17,830 nt of DNA from Deltaproteobacteria bacterium (GTDB taxonomy: Bacteria > Desulfobacterota > Desulfarculia > Adiutricales > Adiutricaceae): positions 1-17,830 of the forward strand of contig JAIRNQ010000053.1 of the NCBI GenBank assembly GCA_031257955.1, in the 5' to 3' direction. Made by a program: the position numbers and the translations under genes. This document shows positions 6,650-13,962 of this stretch, one piece after another. Position 1 is the first letter of the stretch, and each line of letters starts with the position of its first letter. The notes under the pieces are model-generated. The model had not been told where the DNA came from and did not search any database. It saw nothing but the letters and a program-made list of their open reading frames with translations.

Positions 6650-7583
6650 AGGTCTCGCCGATCACGACGCCCATGCCCTTGACGTCATAGCCGCGCATGA
6701 ACTGGAACTGGGACTGGAACTCCTTGGATCTGATGATGTCCAATATGGCCTTAACCATGGGCAGTTCCAGATCCTCGCGTTTAAGAACCAAATCGTATTG
6801 CTCGTTTTGCAAGGCCAGAAAGTCCACCCCGTCTACCTGGCTGGCCGCCTTGAGATCGCCCACGCCCAGATCGGCTTCGCCCCGGCCCACGACCCCGGCC
6901 ACCGAGAGGTGGGAGAGCTCTTCCCGCTGGTAGCCCACCACGTCCTTGGCCTTCAGGCCCAACAGGCGCAAGTGCTCATCCAGCAAGACCCTGGAACCGG
7001 CCCCCTTCTCGCGGTTGACGATGGTGATGTCCGGCCTCTTTAAATCGCTCCAGGCCTTAATGCCTTTGGGGTTACCGCTGGCCACGTAAAAACCCTGGAC
7101 CCGACCGGCCAGGCGAACCAGGACGGCCGGGATGCCCGGCAGTAGACGCCGGACGAAGGGAAGGTTGTATTTGCCGCTGTCGCCGTCCCACAGATGGGCC
7201 GTGGCCGCCTGAACCTCGCCGTGGTAAAGGGCCACCAAACCCTTGTAGCTGCCTACGTAAGAACGCAAGGCTTGCCCGTCCAGGGAAGCGCGCCGGTTCA
7301 GAAATCCGGTTAAAACGTCCAGGAGGGCGTCCTGACCGCAGATGATAAAGCCCGACTCGATGGGTTTGGCGGTTTTTTGGCTTTTTTCGTGGCGGGATTC
7401 TTGGCTTAACACTTGCCTGGAATCGTTTATGTACCTTTCCACGTCCGACCGCGAAAAGCGCATCTTACGGCCGACTTTATAATGGTTTAGCTCACCGCGT
7501 TTAACCAATTCGTAGACGGTATTCTTAGCCACCCGAAGGAGGTTGGCCACGTCCTGGGCGGTCAGGGTATTTTGTTCGTCCAT
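6648..7583 (-). CDS. HTH plus PBP-like regulator, probable molybdate/tungstate sensor
   Basis: The 311-residue protein joins two parts. Residues 5-57 are an excisionase/MerR-like helix-turn-helix (LTAQDVANLLRVAKNTVYEL, then KVGRKMRFSRSDVERYI). Residues about 75-311 are a PBP-like domain of the PF12727 type, the fold of molybdate-binding ModA (GSYKGLVALYHGEVQAATAH, then WDGDSGKYN, NREKGAGSRVLLDEHL, GRGEADLGVG). In this family the ligand domain is thought to sense an oxyanion and the HTH to control transport genes. The position, divergent from modA, supports molybdate or tungstate as ligand. The ATG at 7583 has GGAG about 8 bases upstream. The domain architecture is clear; ligand and targets are inferred. 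Confidence 0.85.
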   Translation of the reverse strand: MDEQNTLTAQDVANLLRVAKNTVYELVKRGELNHYKVGRKMRFSRSDVERYINDSRQVLSQESRHEKSQKTAKPIESGFIICGQDALLDVLTGFLNRRASLDGQALRSYVGSYKGLVALYHGEVQAATAHLWDGDSGKYNLPFVRRLLPGIPAVLVRLAGRVQGFYVASGNPKGIKAWSDLKRPDITIVNREKGAGSRVLLDEHLRLLGLKAKDVVGYQREELSHLSVAGVVGRGEADLGVGDLKAASQVDGVDFLALQNEQYDLVLKREDLELPMVKAILDIIRSKEFQSQFQFMRGYDVKGMGVVIGET

Positions 7584-7641
7584 CTATTCACTCCACGTCC
7601 CGGGGCGAAAATGGGCCCGTTAGGGGCTCTCCCCGTGCCTA

Positions 7642-7671
7642 AATATATCATCTACATTAAGCCAAAACCAA
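7642..7671 (-). promoter_or_regulatory. Candidate promoter of the regulator gene
   Basis: On the minus strand TTGGTT (7671-7666), 18 bases, then TATATT (7647-7642), 59 bp ahead of the regulator start. Both boxes are imperfect but this is the most AT-rich stretch of the leader. Confidence 0.4.
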
Positions 7672-7806
7672 GGAAAATGTTACCCAATGGCTTACCCGGG
7701 ATGTCTCGATTTACCGAAGGCCGGGGACTCCAATCGGCCCGTCCCGGTCTGTGCCGCCCCGTCCGCCACCGTCCCGGCCTTACCTTGACTTACCATGGAA
7801 AGTAGC

Positions 7807-7836
7807 TTGACACGCACTGCGTTGTTGTATTAAAAT
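7807..7836 (+). promoter_or_regulatory. Promoter of modA
   Basis: TTGACA at 7807-7812, an 18-base gap, TAAAAT at 7831-7836 (TATTAA at 7828 is an alternative at a shorter gap). The -35 box is a perfect consensus. Transcription would start near 7843, giving a leader of about 310 bases before modA, unusually long and containing the 24-bp palindrome. Otherwise 7584-8151 holds no gene. Confidence 0.6.
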
Positions 7837-7978
7837 CAATTTAGTTAAACGTTAAAAATAGTTTTTGCCTTTTTTTGTCATCATTCGTCATTGCATGCCG
7901 CTCAAACTGTGTTCTTGAACCCAGCGGCGCTTGAATCGCGAGCGCCAAAGGCCATCAACGGGTCCCAACGAGGCGAAA

Positions 7979-8002
7979 CGTTTTGGCGCCGGCGCCAAAA
8001 CG
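7979..8002. promoter_or_regulatory. 24-bp perfect palindrome in the modA leader, candidate operator
   Basis: Bases 7979-7990 (CGTTTTGGCGCC) and 7991-8002 are exact inverted copies with no spacer. A weaker inverted repeat, GGCGCT/AGCGCC with a 9-base gap, lies at 7926-7946 and shares the GCGCCAAA half. The position between the divergent regulator and modA fits an operator for that regulator, although it lies downstream of the predicted promoter, so it could also act as an RNA hairpin. Confidence 0.5.
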
Positions 8003-8151
8003 GTCGTCGGGGCTACCGTCGGCAGGAAATGTCGCGTTTAAAAGGGACGACCATCCCCAAATAACCCATTTATTGACCAATAATCACCCGGGCCAGGCCA
8101 ACCGGGTTGGCCCAAGCCCCGGCGCACTTTACCCAAACTTTAGGTGTTTCC

Positions 8152-8910
8152 ATGAAAAGAATCGTTCTTCTCCTTTCCTTGGCGGCCGCGTTTCTGTTCG
8201 CCCAAACTGCCCTGGCCGACCAATTCCTTGGGGCCGTGGCCAGCAACTTCGAAGGCCCGGCCAAACTGATCGCCGCCGAGTTCGAGAAAGATACCGGGCA
8301 CAAGGCCGAGCTCTCCTTCGGTTCCACCGGATCTTTCGCCTCGCAGATCAGAAACGAGAGCCCCTTCGGCATCTTCCTGGCCGCCGACGCCTCCACTCCC
8401 AAGGCCCTTGAGGACGAGGGCTTGACCGCCCCAGGAACCCGCTTCACTTACGCCCAGGGCGCTTTGGTCCTCTGGTCGACCACCGAAGGCTACGTCGACG
8501 ACAAGGGCGACGTCCTTAAGACCGGCGACTACAAGCACCTAGCCGTGGCCGACCCGGCCTTGGCCCCTTACGGTGCCGCCGCTTACGAACTTCTGAAGGC
8601 TTGGGACATACTGACCAAGCTGGAAGGCGAGCAGCGCCTGGTCACCGGCCAAAACATCGGCCAGACCGTGCAATTTGTCCAGACCGGCAACGCCGAGCTG
8701 GGCCTGGTGGCCCAATCGCAAGTCTGGAAGGACGGGAAATTCACCAGCGGCTCCGGCTGGATCGTCAGTCCGGATCTCTATTCACCCATCCTCCAGGACG
8801 CCGTTATCCTGAAGTCGGCGGCCGACAACGTCGCCGTCAAGGCTTTCGCCGATTACCTCAAGGGCGAGAAGGCCAAGGCCATTATATTGTCCTTCGGTTA
8901 CAAACTATAA
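8152..8910 (+). CDS. modA: Molybdate ABC transporter, periplasmic binding protein
   Basis: ModA captures molybdate (often tungstate too) in the periplasm and hands it to the ModBC pump. The 252 residues begin with a signal peptide (MKRIVLLLSLAAAFLFAQTA, then LADQ, cleavage likely after ALA). The mature fold shows the ModA landmarks: VAVASNF-like strand (GAVASNFEGPAKLI), the anion-binding FGSTGSFASQI, PFGIFLAADASTPKALEDEG, DPALAPYGAAA, GQNIGQTVQFVQTGNAELGL and the final FADYLKGEKAKAII-SFGY. I chose the ATG at 8152 because it begins the signal peptide; the frame is open back to 8107 without purpose. AGGTG a few bases upstream is a modest ribosome site. It is probably controlled by the divergent regulator. 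modB follows 226 bp later. Confidence 0.93.
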   Translation: MKRIVLLLSLAAAFLFAQTALADQFLGAVASNFEGPAKLIAAEFEKDTGHKAELSFGSTGSFASQIRNESPFGIFLAADASTPKALEDEGLTAPGTRFTYAQGALVLWSTTEGYVDDKGDVLKTGDYKHLAVADPALAPYGAAAYELLKAWDILTKLEGEQRLVTGQNIGQTVQFVQTGNAELGLVAQSQVWKDGKFTSGSGWIVSPDLYSPILQDAVILKSAADNVAVKAFADYLKGEKAKAIILSFGYKL

Positions 8911-9036
8911 TCGCCCTTAGACGACGCGGCGAACTTCGGTTATAATCCGTAGTTACGCCTAGGACATCATTTCGACCGTCGGGCACGACCCGGATTAACC
9001 GCCCCATGGGCGTTATCCCTATCCCTTGGCCTTTTC

Positions 9037-9117
9037 CCCGCCGCCGACCTCACCCGGTCGGCGGCGGGCCCCTTTCCCAGCCCCCTCGCCCAGCCTAAGG
9101 CCCGCCGGGGGCGGGCC
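9037..9117 (+). promoter_or_regulatory. Two GC-rich hairpins between modA and modB
   Basis: Hairpin 1 has perfect 13-bp arms (9037-9049 and 9056-9068) with a 6-base loop. Hairpin 2 has 8-bp arms (9099-9106 and 9110-9117) with a 3-base loop. Neither has a T run after it. They may stabilise the modA end of the mRNA or limit read-through into modB. The 8911-9136 gap holds no other gene. Confidence 0.55.
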
Positions 9118-9136
9118 GTTTGATCTGGACGCGACA

Positions 9137-9838
9137 TTGTCTCTTGCCCTGACCCCCGACGAACTGACCACGATAAAGATCTCCTTGCGCCTAGCCGCCT
9201 GGACCATGTGCTTTAGCTTACTCATAGGGACGCCGATAGCCTGGTGGGTTAGCCGGCGCGACTCTTTGCTTAGGCGGATGGTGGCCTCCATTACCACCAT
9301 GCCCATGGTCATACCCCCCACGGTCATGGGTTTTTATCTTTTGTTTTTTTTGGGACCCCACGGCCCCATCGGCAAAACTTTTAAGTTTCTCGGCCTGGAA
9401 CTCTTGCCTTTTTCCTTTAGCGGCTTGGTCATCGCCTCGGTCATCTGCTCCATGCCTTTCGTGGTCCAGCCCCTGGCCAACGCCTTCATCGCCCTGGGCG
9501 AACGGCCCCTGGAAGCCGCCTCCACCTTGGGGGCCAACCTCTTTGACGCCTTTGTAACCGTAATCATGCCCCAGACCCGCCCGGCCTTCCTCACGGCGGC
9601 CATCATGAGCTTCGCCCACGCGATTGGCGAATTCGGCGTTGTTTTGATGATCGGAGGAAACATCCCCAACCGCACCCGGGTCCTCTCGATGCAGATATAC
9701 GTCTACGTCGAAAACATGAACTACGCCAGGGCCCACGTCCTCTCCGGGGGCTTGGTCGTCTTCGCCGTCTTGACCATGCTAGCCACCCAAATGCTAAACC
9801 CACCCCAAAAGGCCCGCTCCGAACGCCGCTCCAGATAG
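9137..9838 (+). CDS. modB: Molybdate ABC transporter permease
   Basis: ModB forms the inner-membrane channel for molybdate. The sequence has about five membrane segments, including one near MCFSLLIGTPIAWWV and one near MGFYLLFFLG. The ABC-permease coupling loop EAASTLGANLFDAFVTVIMP is present, and the ModB-typical FAHAIGEFGVVLMIGGNIP follows. The frame is open from 9026, but its first 37 codons are Pro/Arg-rich and encoded by two strong hairpins. I therefore prefer the TTG at 9137 (start SLALTPDELTTIKISL), which gives 233 residues, the usual ModB size; a weak GGA lies upstream. No ATG fits. The expected ATPase gene modC does not follow: the next gene is convergent. Confidence 0.88.
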   Translation: MSLALTPDELTTIKISLRLAAWTMCFSLLIGTPIAWWVSRRDSLLRRMVASITTMPMVIPPTVMGFYLLFFLGPHGPIGKTFKFLGLELLPFSFSGLVIASVICSMPFVVQPLANAFIALGERPLEAASTLGANLFDAFVTVIMPQTRPAFLTAAIMSFAHAIGEFGVVLMIGGNIPNRTRVLSMQIYVYVENMNYARAHVLSGGLVVFAVLTMLATQMLNPPQKARSERRSR

Positions 9839-9854
9839 CCTAACCAACACGCCA

Positions 9855-9942
9855 AACGGGAAGCGGACTTCCCGTTAAACTAAATGGAAAGGGGACTTAC
9901 CTAATGGGCAAGTCAATAAACCCCATGCCATAGGGTTTTTTT
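9855..9942 (+). terminator. Terminator region after modB
   Basis: A 9-bp stem with a 4-base loop (9855-9876) lacks a T run. A second hairpin, AAACCC (9918-9923) with GGGTTT (9933-9938), runs into seven T (9936-9942) and is the likely rho-independent terminator of the modAB unit. Confidence 0.6.
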
Positions 9943-9962
9943 GTGTCCTCACTCTAAAGCAT

Positions 9963-9991
9963 CCTGGCCAGCGATAAAGTCGCCGGCCAGG
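9963..9991 (-). terminator. Hairpin after the channel-GTPase gene
   Basis: CCTGGCC (9963-9969) pairs with GGCCAGG (9985-9991), with an inner CGA/TCG pair, just 5 bp past the stop on the minus strand. The following TGCTTTAG is only weakly T-rich. Confidence 0.4.
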
Positions 9992-9996
9992 AGCCG

Positions 9997-12000
9997 TCAA
10001 ACGAACGGGACCACGATTTTGTCGTAGCGGTAGCTGGGCTTCGGTCGCCCGGGTTTAAGGCTGTGGGCCTCGATGACGTTCACGCTCAAGTCGTTCTCCT
10101 GGCCGACGGCGGCCAGGATCTCCCGGACCAGGGCTTCCAGGACTTCCGGCTCGCATTCCACCCGGGCGTTGACCACGATGGGGCCGGGGGCGACGGTGGC
10201 GGCCGAGGTGGTCACCACCGGGGCTTTGGTGACGTCGGTGAGGTTTCCGACCAGAAGGCCCTCGGGAGACGGCCAGAGGACCTTGACGTGCCCAATCTGT
10301 AGCCGGTCGGCCAAAAGCCGCGTCCGCAGCCGTTCCAGAAAGACGGCCAGAAGGCCGGCCCCGCCTCGGCCTTCAAACTTGGAGTCGGCGGTGAGGTTGA
10401 GCCAACCGAGAACGGCCTCGCCGTTGGCGTAGCGGTCGTAGTCTACCACGGCCAGCCTTTCCCCGGAGGTCTCCCCGGCCATGACCGCCTCCAGCCATTC
10501 AGGGACGCCCCAGCCGGCGCGGGCCGACATCGACTCGATCCGAGCGCCGGGCCAAGCGGCTACCAAGCCGGCCAAGAGTGTGGCCTTTTCGGAAGCCTCC
10601 AGCAGATCGACCTTATTTAGCACGATAAAGTCGGCCTCGTCCAGCTGGCGGCCCAGGATATAAAAGGCGTCCGGGTGAAGGGCGGTAGCCTTTAAGCCCA
10701 ATAGCTCCCTGGCCCGATCGGGATCGAGAAGGACGGTAAAGGGGGCGCAGGCGTAGTCGTCGGCGTGAAGATCCTTCAGGGGCTGGACGATGGTGGCGCT
10801 AAGATCGGTGCAGCTACCGACCGGCTCGGCCAGGACCACCTTGGCCCCCCAGGCCGTCAAAGCGGCCACCGATTTTTCAAAAGCTGGAAAGTTGCAGCAG
10901 AAGCAGCTTCCGGCCACTTCCATGACCGGATCGCCCCCGCCCAGCCAAGCGGTATCCACCAGTCCCGGTGCCTGATCGTTGGTTATAAGGCCGGTTTGGA
11001 GGTTTTTTTCCTCAAGTAAGGTCCTGGCCGAAGCCAGTAGGGTCGTCTTGCCGGCGCCCAGAAAACCGCCGACGATAATGAGTTTGGGTTTGGTCACTCT
11101 CGCGTTCTCCTCATGATTGCCCGACTCGGCCCGCGCCGACGCGACCCGGGGTGCCGCTTGGGCGGCCTTTTGCCCCGAGGCTCGCAAGTCGGCCGGGACG
11201 GCCTCGCGGCCGTAGCCGGTGGCCAGTAGGTAAAGTTTAGCCCCGACCAGGGCCCCGAGGCAGGGGGCCAAAATATACACGGTAAAAAAACCGCCCGATG
11301 GGCCGGGAATGGCCACCGACCCGTAGCCAATGGCGTAGGCCACCAGGCGCGGGCCAAAGTCCCTGACCGGGTTGAGGCCGGCTTGGGTCATGGGGGCCAG
11401 CACCGAGATAATGGCGGCCACGGTAAGGCCGATGTAAGCCGGGGTCAGGTAAGGGCCTGGGGATCCTTCGTTGTGGGGATCGGTCAGGGCGAAGACCATG
11501 GCCGCCAGCAAGCCGGTCCCGATGAACTCGGCCAGCATGGCTTTAGGCAAGCTCACCACGCTCGGGGCCCAGCCCAGGGCGTTTTGAAGGCTCGGGTGGG
11601 GGAAATACTCCCCGAAGGCCATGGCGGCCAGCTCGCTCCCCGGGGCCCCACGAACTATGCCCTGGGCGGCCTCGAAGTGAATGAGCGCCCCTTTAAACTG
11701 CAAGTACAAAAGAGCCGCCGCGGCCACGGCCCCGATGATTTGGCCGCCCAGATAAAGGGGCACGAGTCTGGTCGGAAATCCCCGAAAGGCGGCCATGGCC
11801 AAGGTAATGGCCGGGTTTAGGTGGGCCCCTGAGGCCGAGCCAAAAGCGTAGATGGCCAAGGCCACCCCAACGCCCCAAACGGCGGCCACTTGCCAGAGGC
11901 CAACCTGGGCCCCGGTAAGCACGGCCGCCTGGACCGCGCCCACCCCCAAGAAAACCATGACGAACGTCCCTCCGAGTTCGCCCAAAAATCGCTTAAGCAT
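9997..12000 (-). CDS. Aquaglyceroporin fused to CobW/COG0523 GTPase
   Basis: One uninterrupted 667-residue frame encodes two full-size proteins. Residues 1-265 are a GlpF-like channel of the MIP family: six hydrophobic helices, first pore motif HLNPAIT (60-66), second LNPVRDFGPR (209-218, NPV in place of the usual NPA; the Asp after Arg is the glycerol-facilitator mark), and Trp42 in a GlpF-like WGVGVALAIY. After a linker of about 40 Ala-rich residues comes a G3E GTPase: Walker A GGFLGAGKTT (311-320), metal-binding CFCC (366-369), EPVGSC (392-397), NKVD (462-465), and a C-terminal domain to 667. CobW-type proteins use GTP to deliver metals such as Zn, Co or Ni. The GTPase would face the cytoplasm. 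Solute and metal are unknown. AGAGG precedes the ATG at 12000. Confidence 0.9.
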   Translation of the reverse strand: MLKRFLGELGGTFVMVFLGVGAVQAAVLTGAQVGLWQVAAVWGVGVALAIYAFGSASGAHLNPAITLAMAAFRGFPTRLVPLYLGGQIIGAVAAAALLYLQFKGALIHFEAAQGIVRGAPGSELAAMAFGEYFPHPSLQNALGWAPSVVSLPKAMLAEFIGTGLLAAMVFALTDPHNEGSPGPYLTPAYIGLTVAAIISVLAPMTQAGLNPVRDFGPRLVAYAIGYGSVAIPGPSGGFFTVYILAPCLGALVGAKLYLLATGYGREAVPADLRASGQKAAQAAPRVASARAESGNHEENARVTKPKLIIVGGFLGAGKTTLLASARTLLEEKNLQTGLITNDQAPGLVDTAWLGGGDPVMEVAGSCFCCNFPAFEKSVAALTAWGAKVVLAEPVGSCTDLSATIVQPLKDLHADDYACAPFTVLLDPDRARELLGLKATALHPDAFYILGRQLDEADFIVLNKVDLLEASEKATLLAGLVAAWPGARIESMSARAGWGVPEWLEAVMAGETSGERLAVVDYDRYANGEAVLGWLNLTADSKFEGRGGAGLLAVFLERLRTRLLADRLQIGHVKVLWPSPEGLLVGNLTDVTKAPVVTTSAATVAPGPIVVNARVECEPEVLEALVREILAAVGQENDLSVNVIEAHSLKPGRPKPSYRYDKIVVPFV
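11095..11112 (-). promoter_or_regulatory. Internal ribosome site and GTG at the channel/GTPase joint
   Basis: Inside the fused frame, GAGGAG (11112-11107) lies 9 bases ahead of a GTG (11097-11095, Val302) that would start a free GTPase of 366 residues, MTKPKLIIVGGFLGAGKTT. This could be a leftover from a former gene boundary or a working second start. Confidence 0.5.
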
Positions 12001-12224
12001 GGGAAGCCTCTCTCACTCGGCCAAAGGTTAATGGCCCAAAACCCGTCCCGAACTGGTCCCAAATCGCCGCTTCGCGGCGGGCAAAGCCGCGACCGGCGCT
12101 GGATTTGGCGCAGGTAGCTAACGGTCCGCCAATCGCCCATCGGTGGGCGGGGGCCGGGCCCCACCTTCAAAGCCTTGCGCGCTTTACGCTGGATAACAGC
12201 GTTGTTGTGATGGTCATGAAAGTG

Positions 12225-12284
12225 GTTATATCCAATATTTATAAATTTGTAAAGAACGTTCTATAAATTCACAAGTTTCACAAG
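12225..12284 (-). promoter_or_regulatory. Promoter and possible operator of the channel-GTPase gene
   Basis: On the minus strand TTTACA (12253-12248), exactly 17 bases, TATAAC (12230-12225): a near-consensus promoter. Its -35 box abuts the 10-bp palindrome AGAACGTTCT (12253-12262), and two direct copies of TTCACAAG lie at 12268-12275 and 12277-12284, 9 bp apart. These may bind a regulator. The transcript would have a leader of about 215 bases with no evident gene; a small hairpin lies at 12065-12079. Confidence 0.65.
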
Positions 12285-12352
12285 ATAATCTCGCCATACC
12301 AACTTTCCCTTGTCTCCCTTTGGAACCTAAGCTCCTCCCGGACTCCCCCAAT

Positions 12353-12476
12353 CGCCGCCTTCCGCCCAGGGCCCCCGCCTTCCGGCCAGGGCCCCGCTTC
12401 CGCCCCAAGGCCGCCACCATCCGTCCCAAGGCCGCCGCCTTCCGCCCAGGGCCGCCGCTTTCCGCCCCGGGTCGCC
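12353..12476. repeat. Degenerate 20-bp GC-rich tandem repeat, about 6 copies
   Basis: Six units of 19-21 bp resembling CCGCCGCCTTCCGCCCAGGG follow one another, with several substitutions per unit. Open frames across them on both strands are low in complexity (repeating AFRPG/PKAA on the plus strand) and overlap the promoter on the minus strand, so I treat the area as non-coding. Confidence 0.7.
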
Positions 12477-12710
12477 TACCTTCCTCATGGCCAACTTATC
12501 GGCCGGTCGTCAATCGCGCCTGGCCTGCCTCGCCAAGAAACCGTTTCCAGGAAAGAGCTTCAGAGTAAGCGTTCCAGGGTAATCGTTCCAGAGAAACGAT
12601 TTAGGGTGAGCGGGTCCGCGATCGCCCAAAGCTTTTGGTGAGTTAGTTATCTTTGCCTCAAGGGCGCGTTTACTGGCAAGGTCAGGCTTTCCGTGGTTAG
12701 CTCGGGCTTT

Positions 12711-12790
12711 CCGTGAGGCCGGCCTGCCGGGCTTGAGGCCGGTCTGCCGGGCTTGAGGCCGGCCTGCCGGGTTTGAGGCCGTTCTGCCGG
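12711..12790. repeat. 20-bp tandem repeat, 4 copies
   Basis: Four consecutive 20-bp units close to GCTTGAGGCCGGCCTGCCGG with one to three changes each. Just upstream, GGCTTTCCGTG occurs twice (about 12685 and 12706). The flanks 12477-12710 and 12791-13073 hold no gene I can support; frames there are Pro/Ala/Gly-rich shadows of the repeats. A 6-bp hairpin (GGTTCC/GGAACC) is at 12923-12944. Confidence 0.75.
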
Positions 12791-13073
12791 GCTTATGGAG
12801 GGGGTAAAATGGCACGGGAAAAAACTACCGGCCGATAGCATATGCGACTAGAGATGGCGTAGATTATGGGGATGGGAGAAGTTGAAGGCTGGGGCGAAAT
12901 TGGGGACAAATATGACTGACAAGGTTCCCGGGTGAAGCGGAACCCGTTGGGCGACCCCGGCGCCGGTCCCAGAGGGGGGCAAGGTGGCGCAGGGGTATAA
13001 GTTGGCCGCGGTCGGTGCCTTGGCCCGGGGCGCCTGGAAGGGCAACCGCCGGGCCTGGGAATCTTCCGGCTGG

Positions 13074-13298
13074 TTATTTAACGCTGGTGAGCTTGATCTT
13101 GGTCACGAATGAGCGAAGGATATCGGCCATGCTCACGCCCAGCTTGGCGGCGTAGATCTTGAGCTTGGTGTGTTCGGCGCGGCTGATGTCAAAGTTGACG
13201 CGGATCAAAGGCACGTTTTCGCTACGGGTGGCCCTTTTACGGCTTAAGGCGGCGGAGCGTGGGGCTTTGGTCTTGGAGGCGGGCGCAGTCTTTTGCAT
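13074..13298 (-). CDS. Ribbon-helix-helix DNA-binding protein (ParG/CopG-like)
   Basis: The 74-residue protein has a basic, flexible N-terminus (Lys, Arg, Ala; residues 1-28) and a ribbon-helix-helix fold: strand LIRVNFDISR (31-40), helix A HTKLKIYAAKLG, helix B SMADILRSFVTKI. This layout, a loose tail plus C-terminal RHH, is that of ParG-type plasmid partition proteins and of some antitoxins. No parF-like ATPase or toxin gene lies beside it, so it may be an orphan regulator. The ATG at 13298 has AGAGGAAG just upstream. Three short inverted repeats lie directly ahead of the gene, suggesting autoregulation. The DNA-binding class is safe; the role is open. Confidence 0.75.
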   Translation of the reverse strand: MQKTAPASKTKAPRSAALSRKRATRSENVPLIRVNFDISRAEHTKLKIYAAKLGVSMADILRSFVTKIKLTSVK

Positions 13299-13321
13299 TG
13301 TTCTTCCTCTCTGTCTTAGTT

Positions 13322-13385
13322 CACCTAAGAGGTGTTACCGGCCACATTTGGCCGCTTTTGGTTTCCGTGATCCTACAATAGGATC
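13322..13385. promoter_or_regulatory. Three inverted repeats ahead of the RHH gene, candidate operators
   Basis: CACCT-aag-AGGTG (13322-13334), CGGCCA-catt-TGGCCG (13339-13354) and GATCCTA-caa-TAGGATC (13369-13385) lie in the 90 bp before the start codon. RHH proteins bind short inverted or direct repeats, so self-repression is plausible. The three sites do not share a sequence. Confidence 0.45.
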
Positions 13386-13851
13386 GGGATTGAAAAATTG
13401 TTAGACCGGCAAAAACCCCTAACTAGCTTGAGACTACAAATTTAGCTTTTAATTCCATGTCGTTATTGAACCGTGCTAGCCAAATATGGGGGTTTTCATA
13501 TCTTAATCAAAATTTGTTGACACTGTTTCTATAGGCCGCGTTAAAGCCTAGGGACGAATCATTCAAACGGGCTATTGTAAATCATTTCCCCGTTTTTTTG
13601 ATCTGGGGTTAAGAATAACAATAAACGATGTTACTCTAAATATCAACCTTAAAAAGTAAGAAAATTTTTCAACCAGCCAGGGTAAGTAACTTGATTAGAA
13701 AACCTTTAATAACCGGCAATTGAAAATCTTGGGCAAAAGTCACTTTGAACGTAAAATCTCAATGCCAGTTTAGCCATCTACTAATAGTTATGAACAACAT
13801 TTTCTAACAATATCTGGTGGTTCACAAGGGTCAATGCTTTACTAAGTTTAC
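13386..13851. other. AT-rich gap, no gene seen
   Basis: No coding frame of note on either strand. TTGACA occurs at about 13516, but without a convincing -10 box. Confidence 0.4.
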
Positions 13852-13886
13852 CTGTTTCCCCAGCGGAAGTTCCGCTTGGGAAACAG
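13852..13886. repeat. Near-perfect 35-bp inverted repeat
   Basis: CTGTTTCCC (13852-13860) pairs with GGGAAACAG (13878-13886); inside, AGCGGAA (13862-13868) pairs with TTCCGCT (13870-13876), with one mismatch between the blocks. A short T5 run follows at about 13896-13900. It could be a terminator-like hairpin or a protein site in a region without genes. Confidence 0.6.
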
Positions 13887-13962
13887 CCAGAAAGATTTTT
13901 AAGCCATTACTATCAGTAAAAAATAACTATTTTATTAAAAACCATATTATAAAAAAATTTTC

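Noticed and set aside
7897..7946. Molybdenum-cofactor riboswitch in the modA leader
   Set aside because: GCCGCT/AGCGGC and GGCGCT/AGCGCC stems exist, but I could not match the conserved bases of that riboswitch class.
9218..9736. 172-codon minus-strand frame
   Set aside because: Antisense of modB; low-complexity Gly/His-rich translation.
12226..12429. 67-codon minus-strand frame
   Set aside because: Overlaps the promoter of the channel-GTPase gene and a tandem repeat; Gly/Arg-rich.
12510..12841. Two overlapping minus-strand frames (101 and 64 codons)
   Set aside because: They translate the 20-bp minisatellite into Gly/Pro/Arg-rich repeats in two frames at once, without a ribosome site or motif.
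12848..13045. 65-codon minus-strand frame
   Set aside because: Pro/Ala-rich, no motif, no ribosome site.
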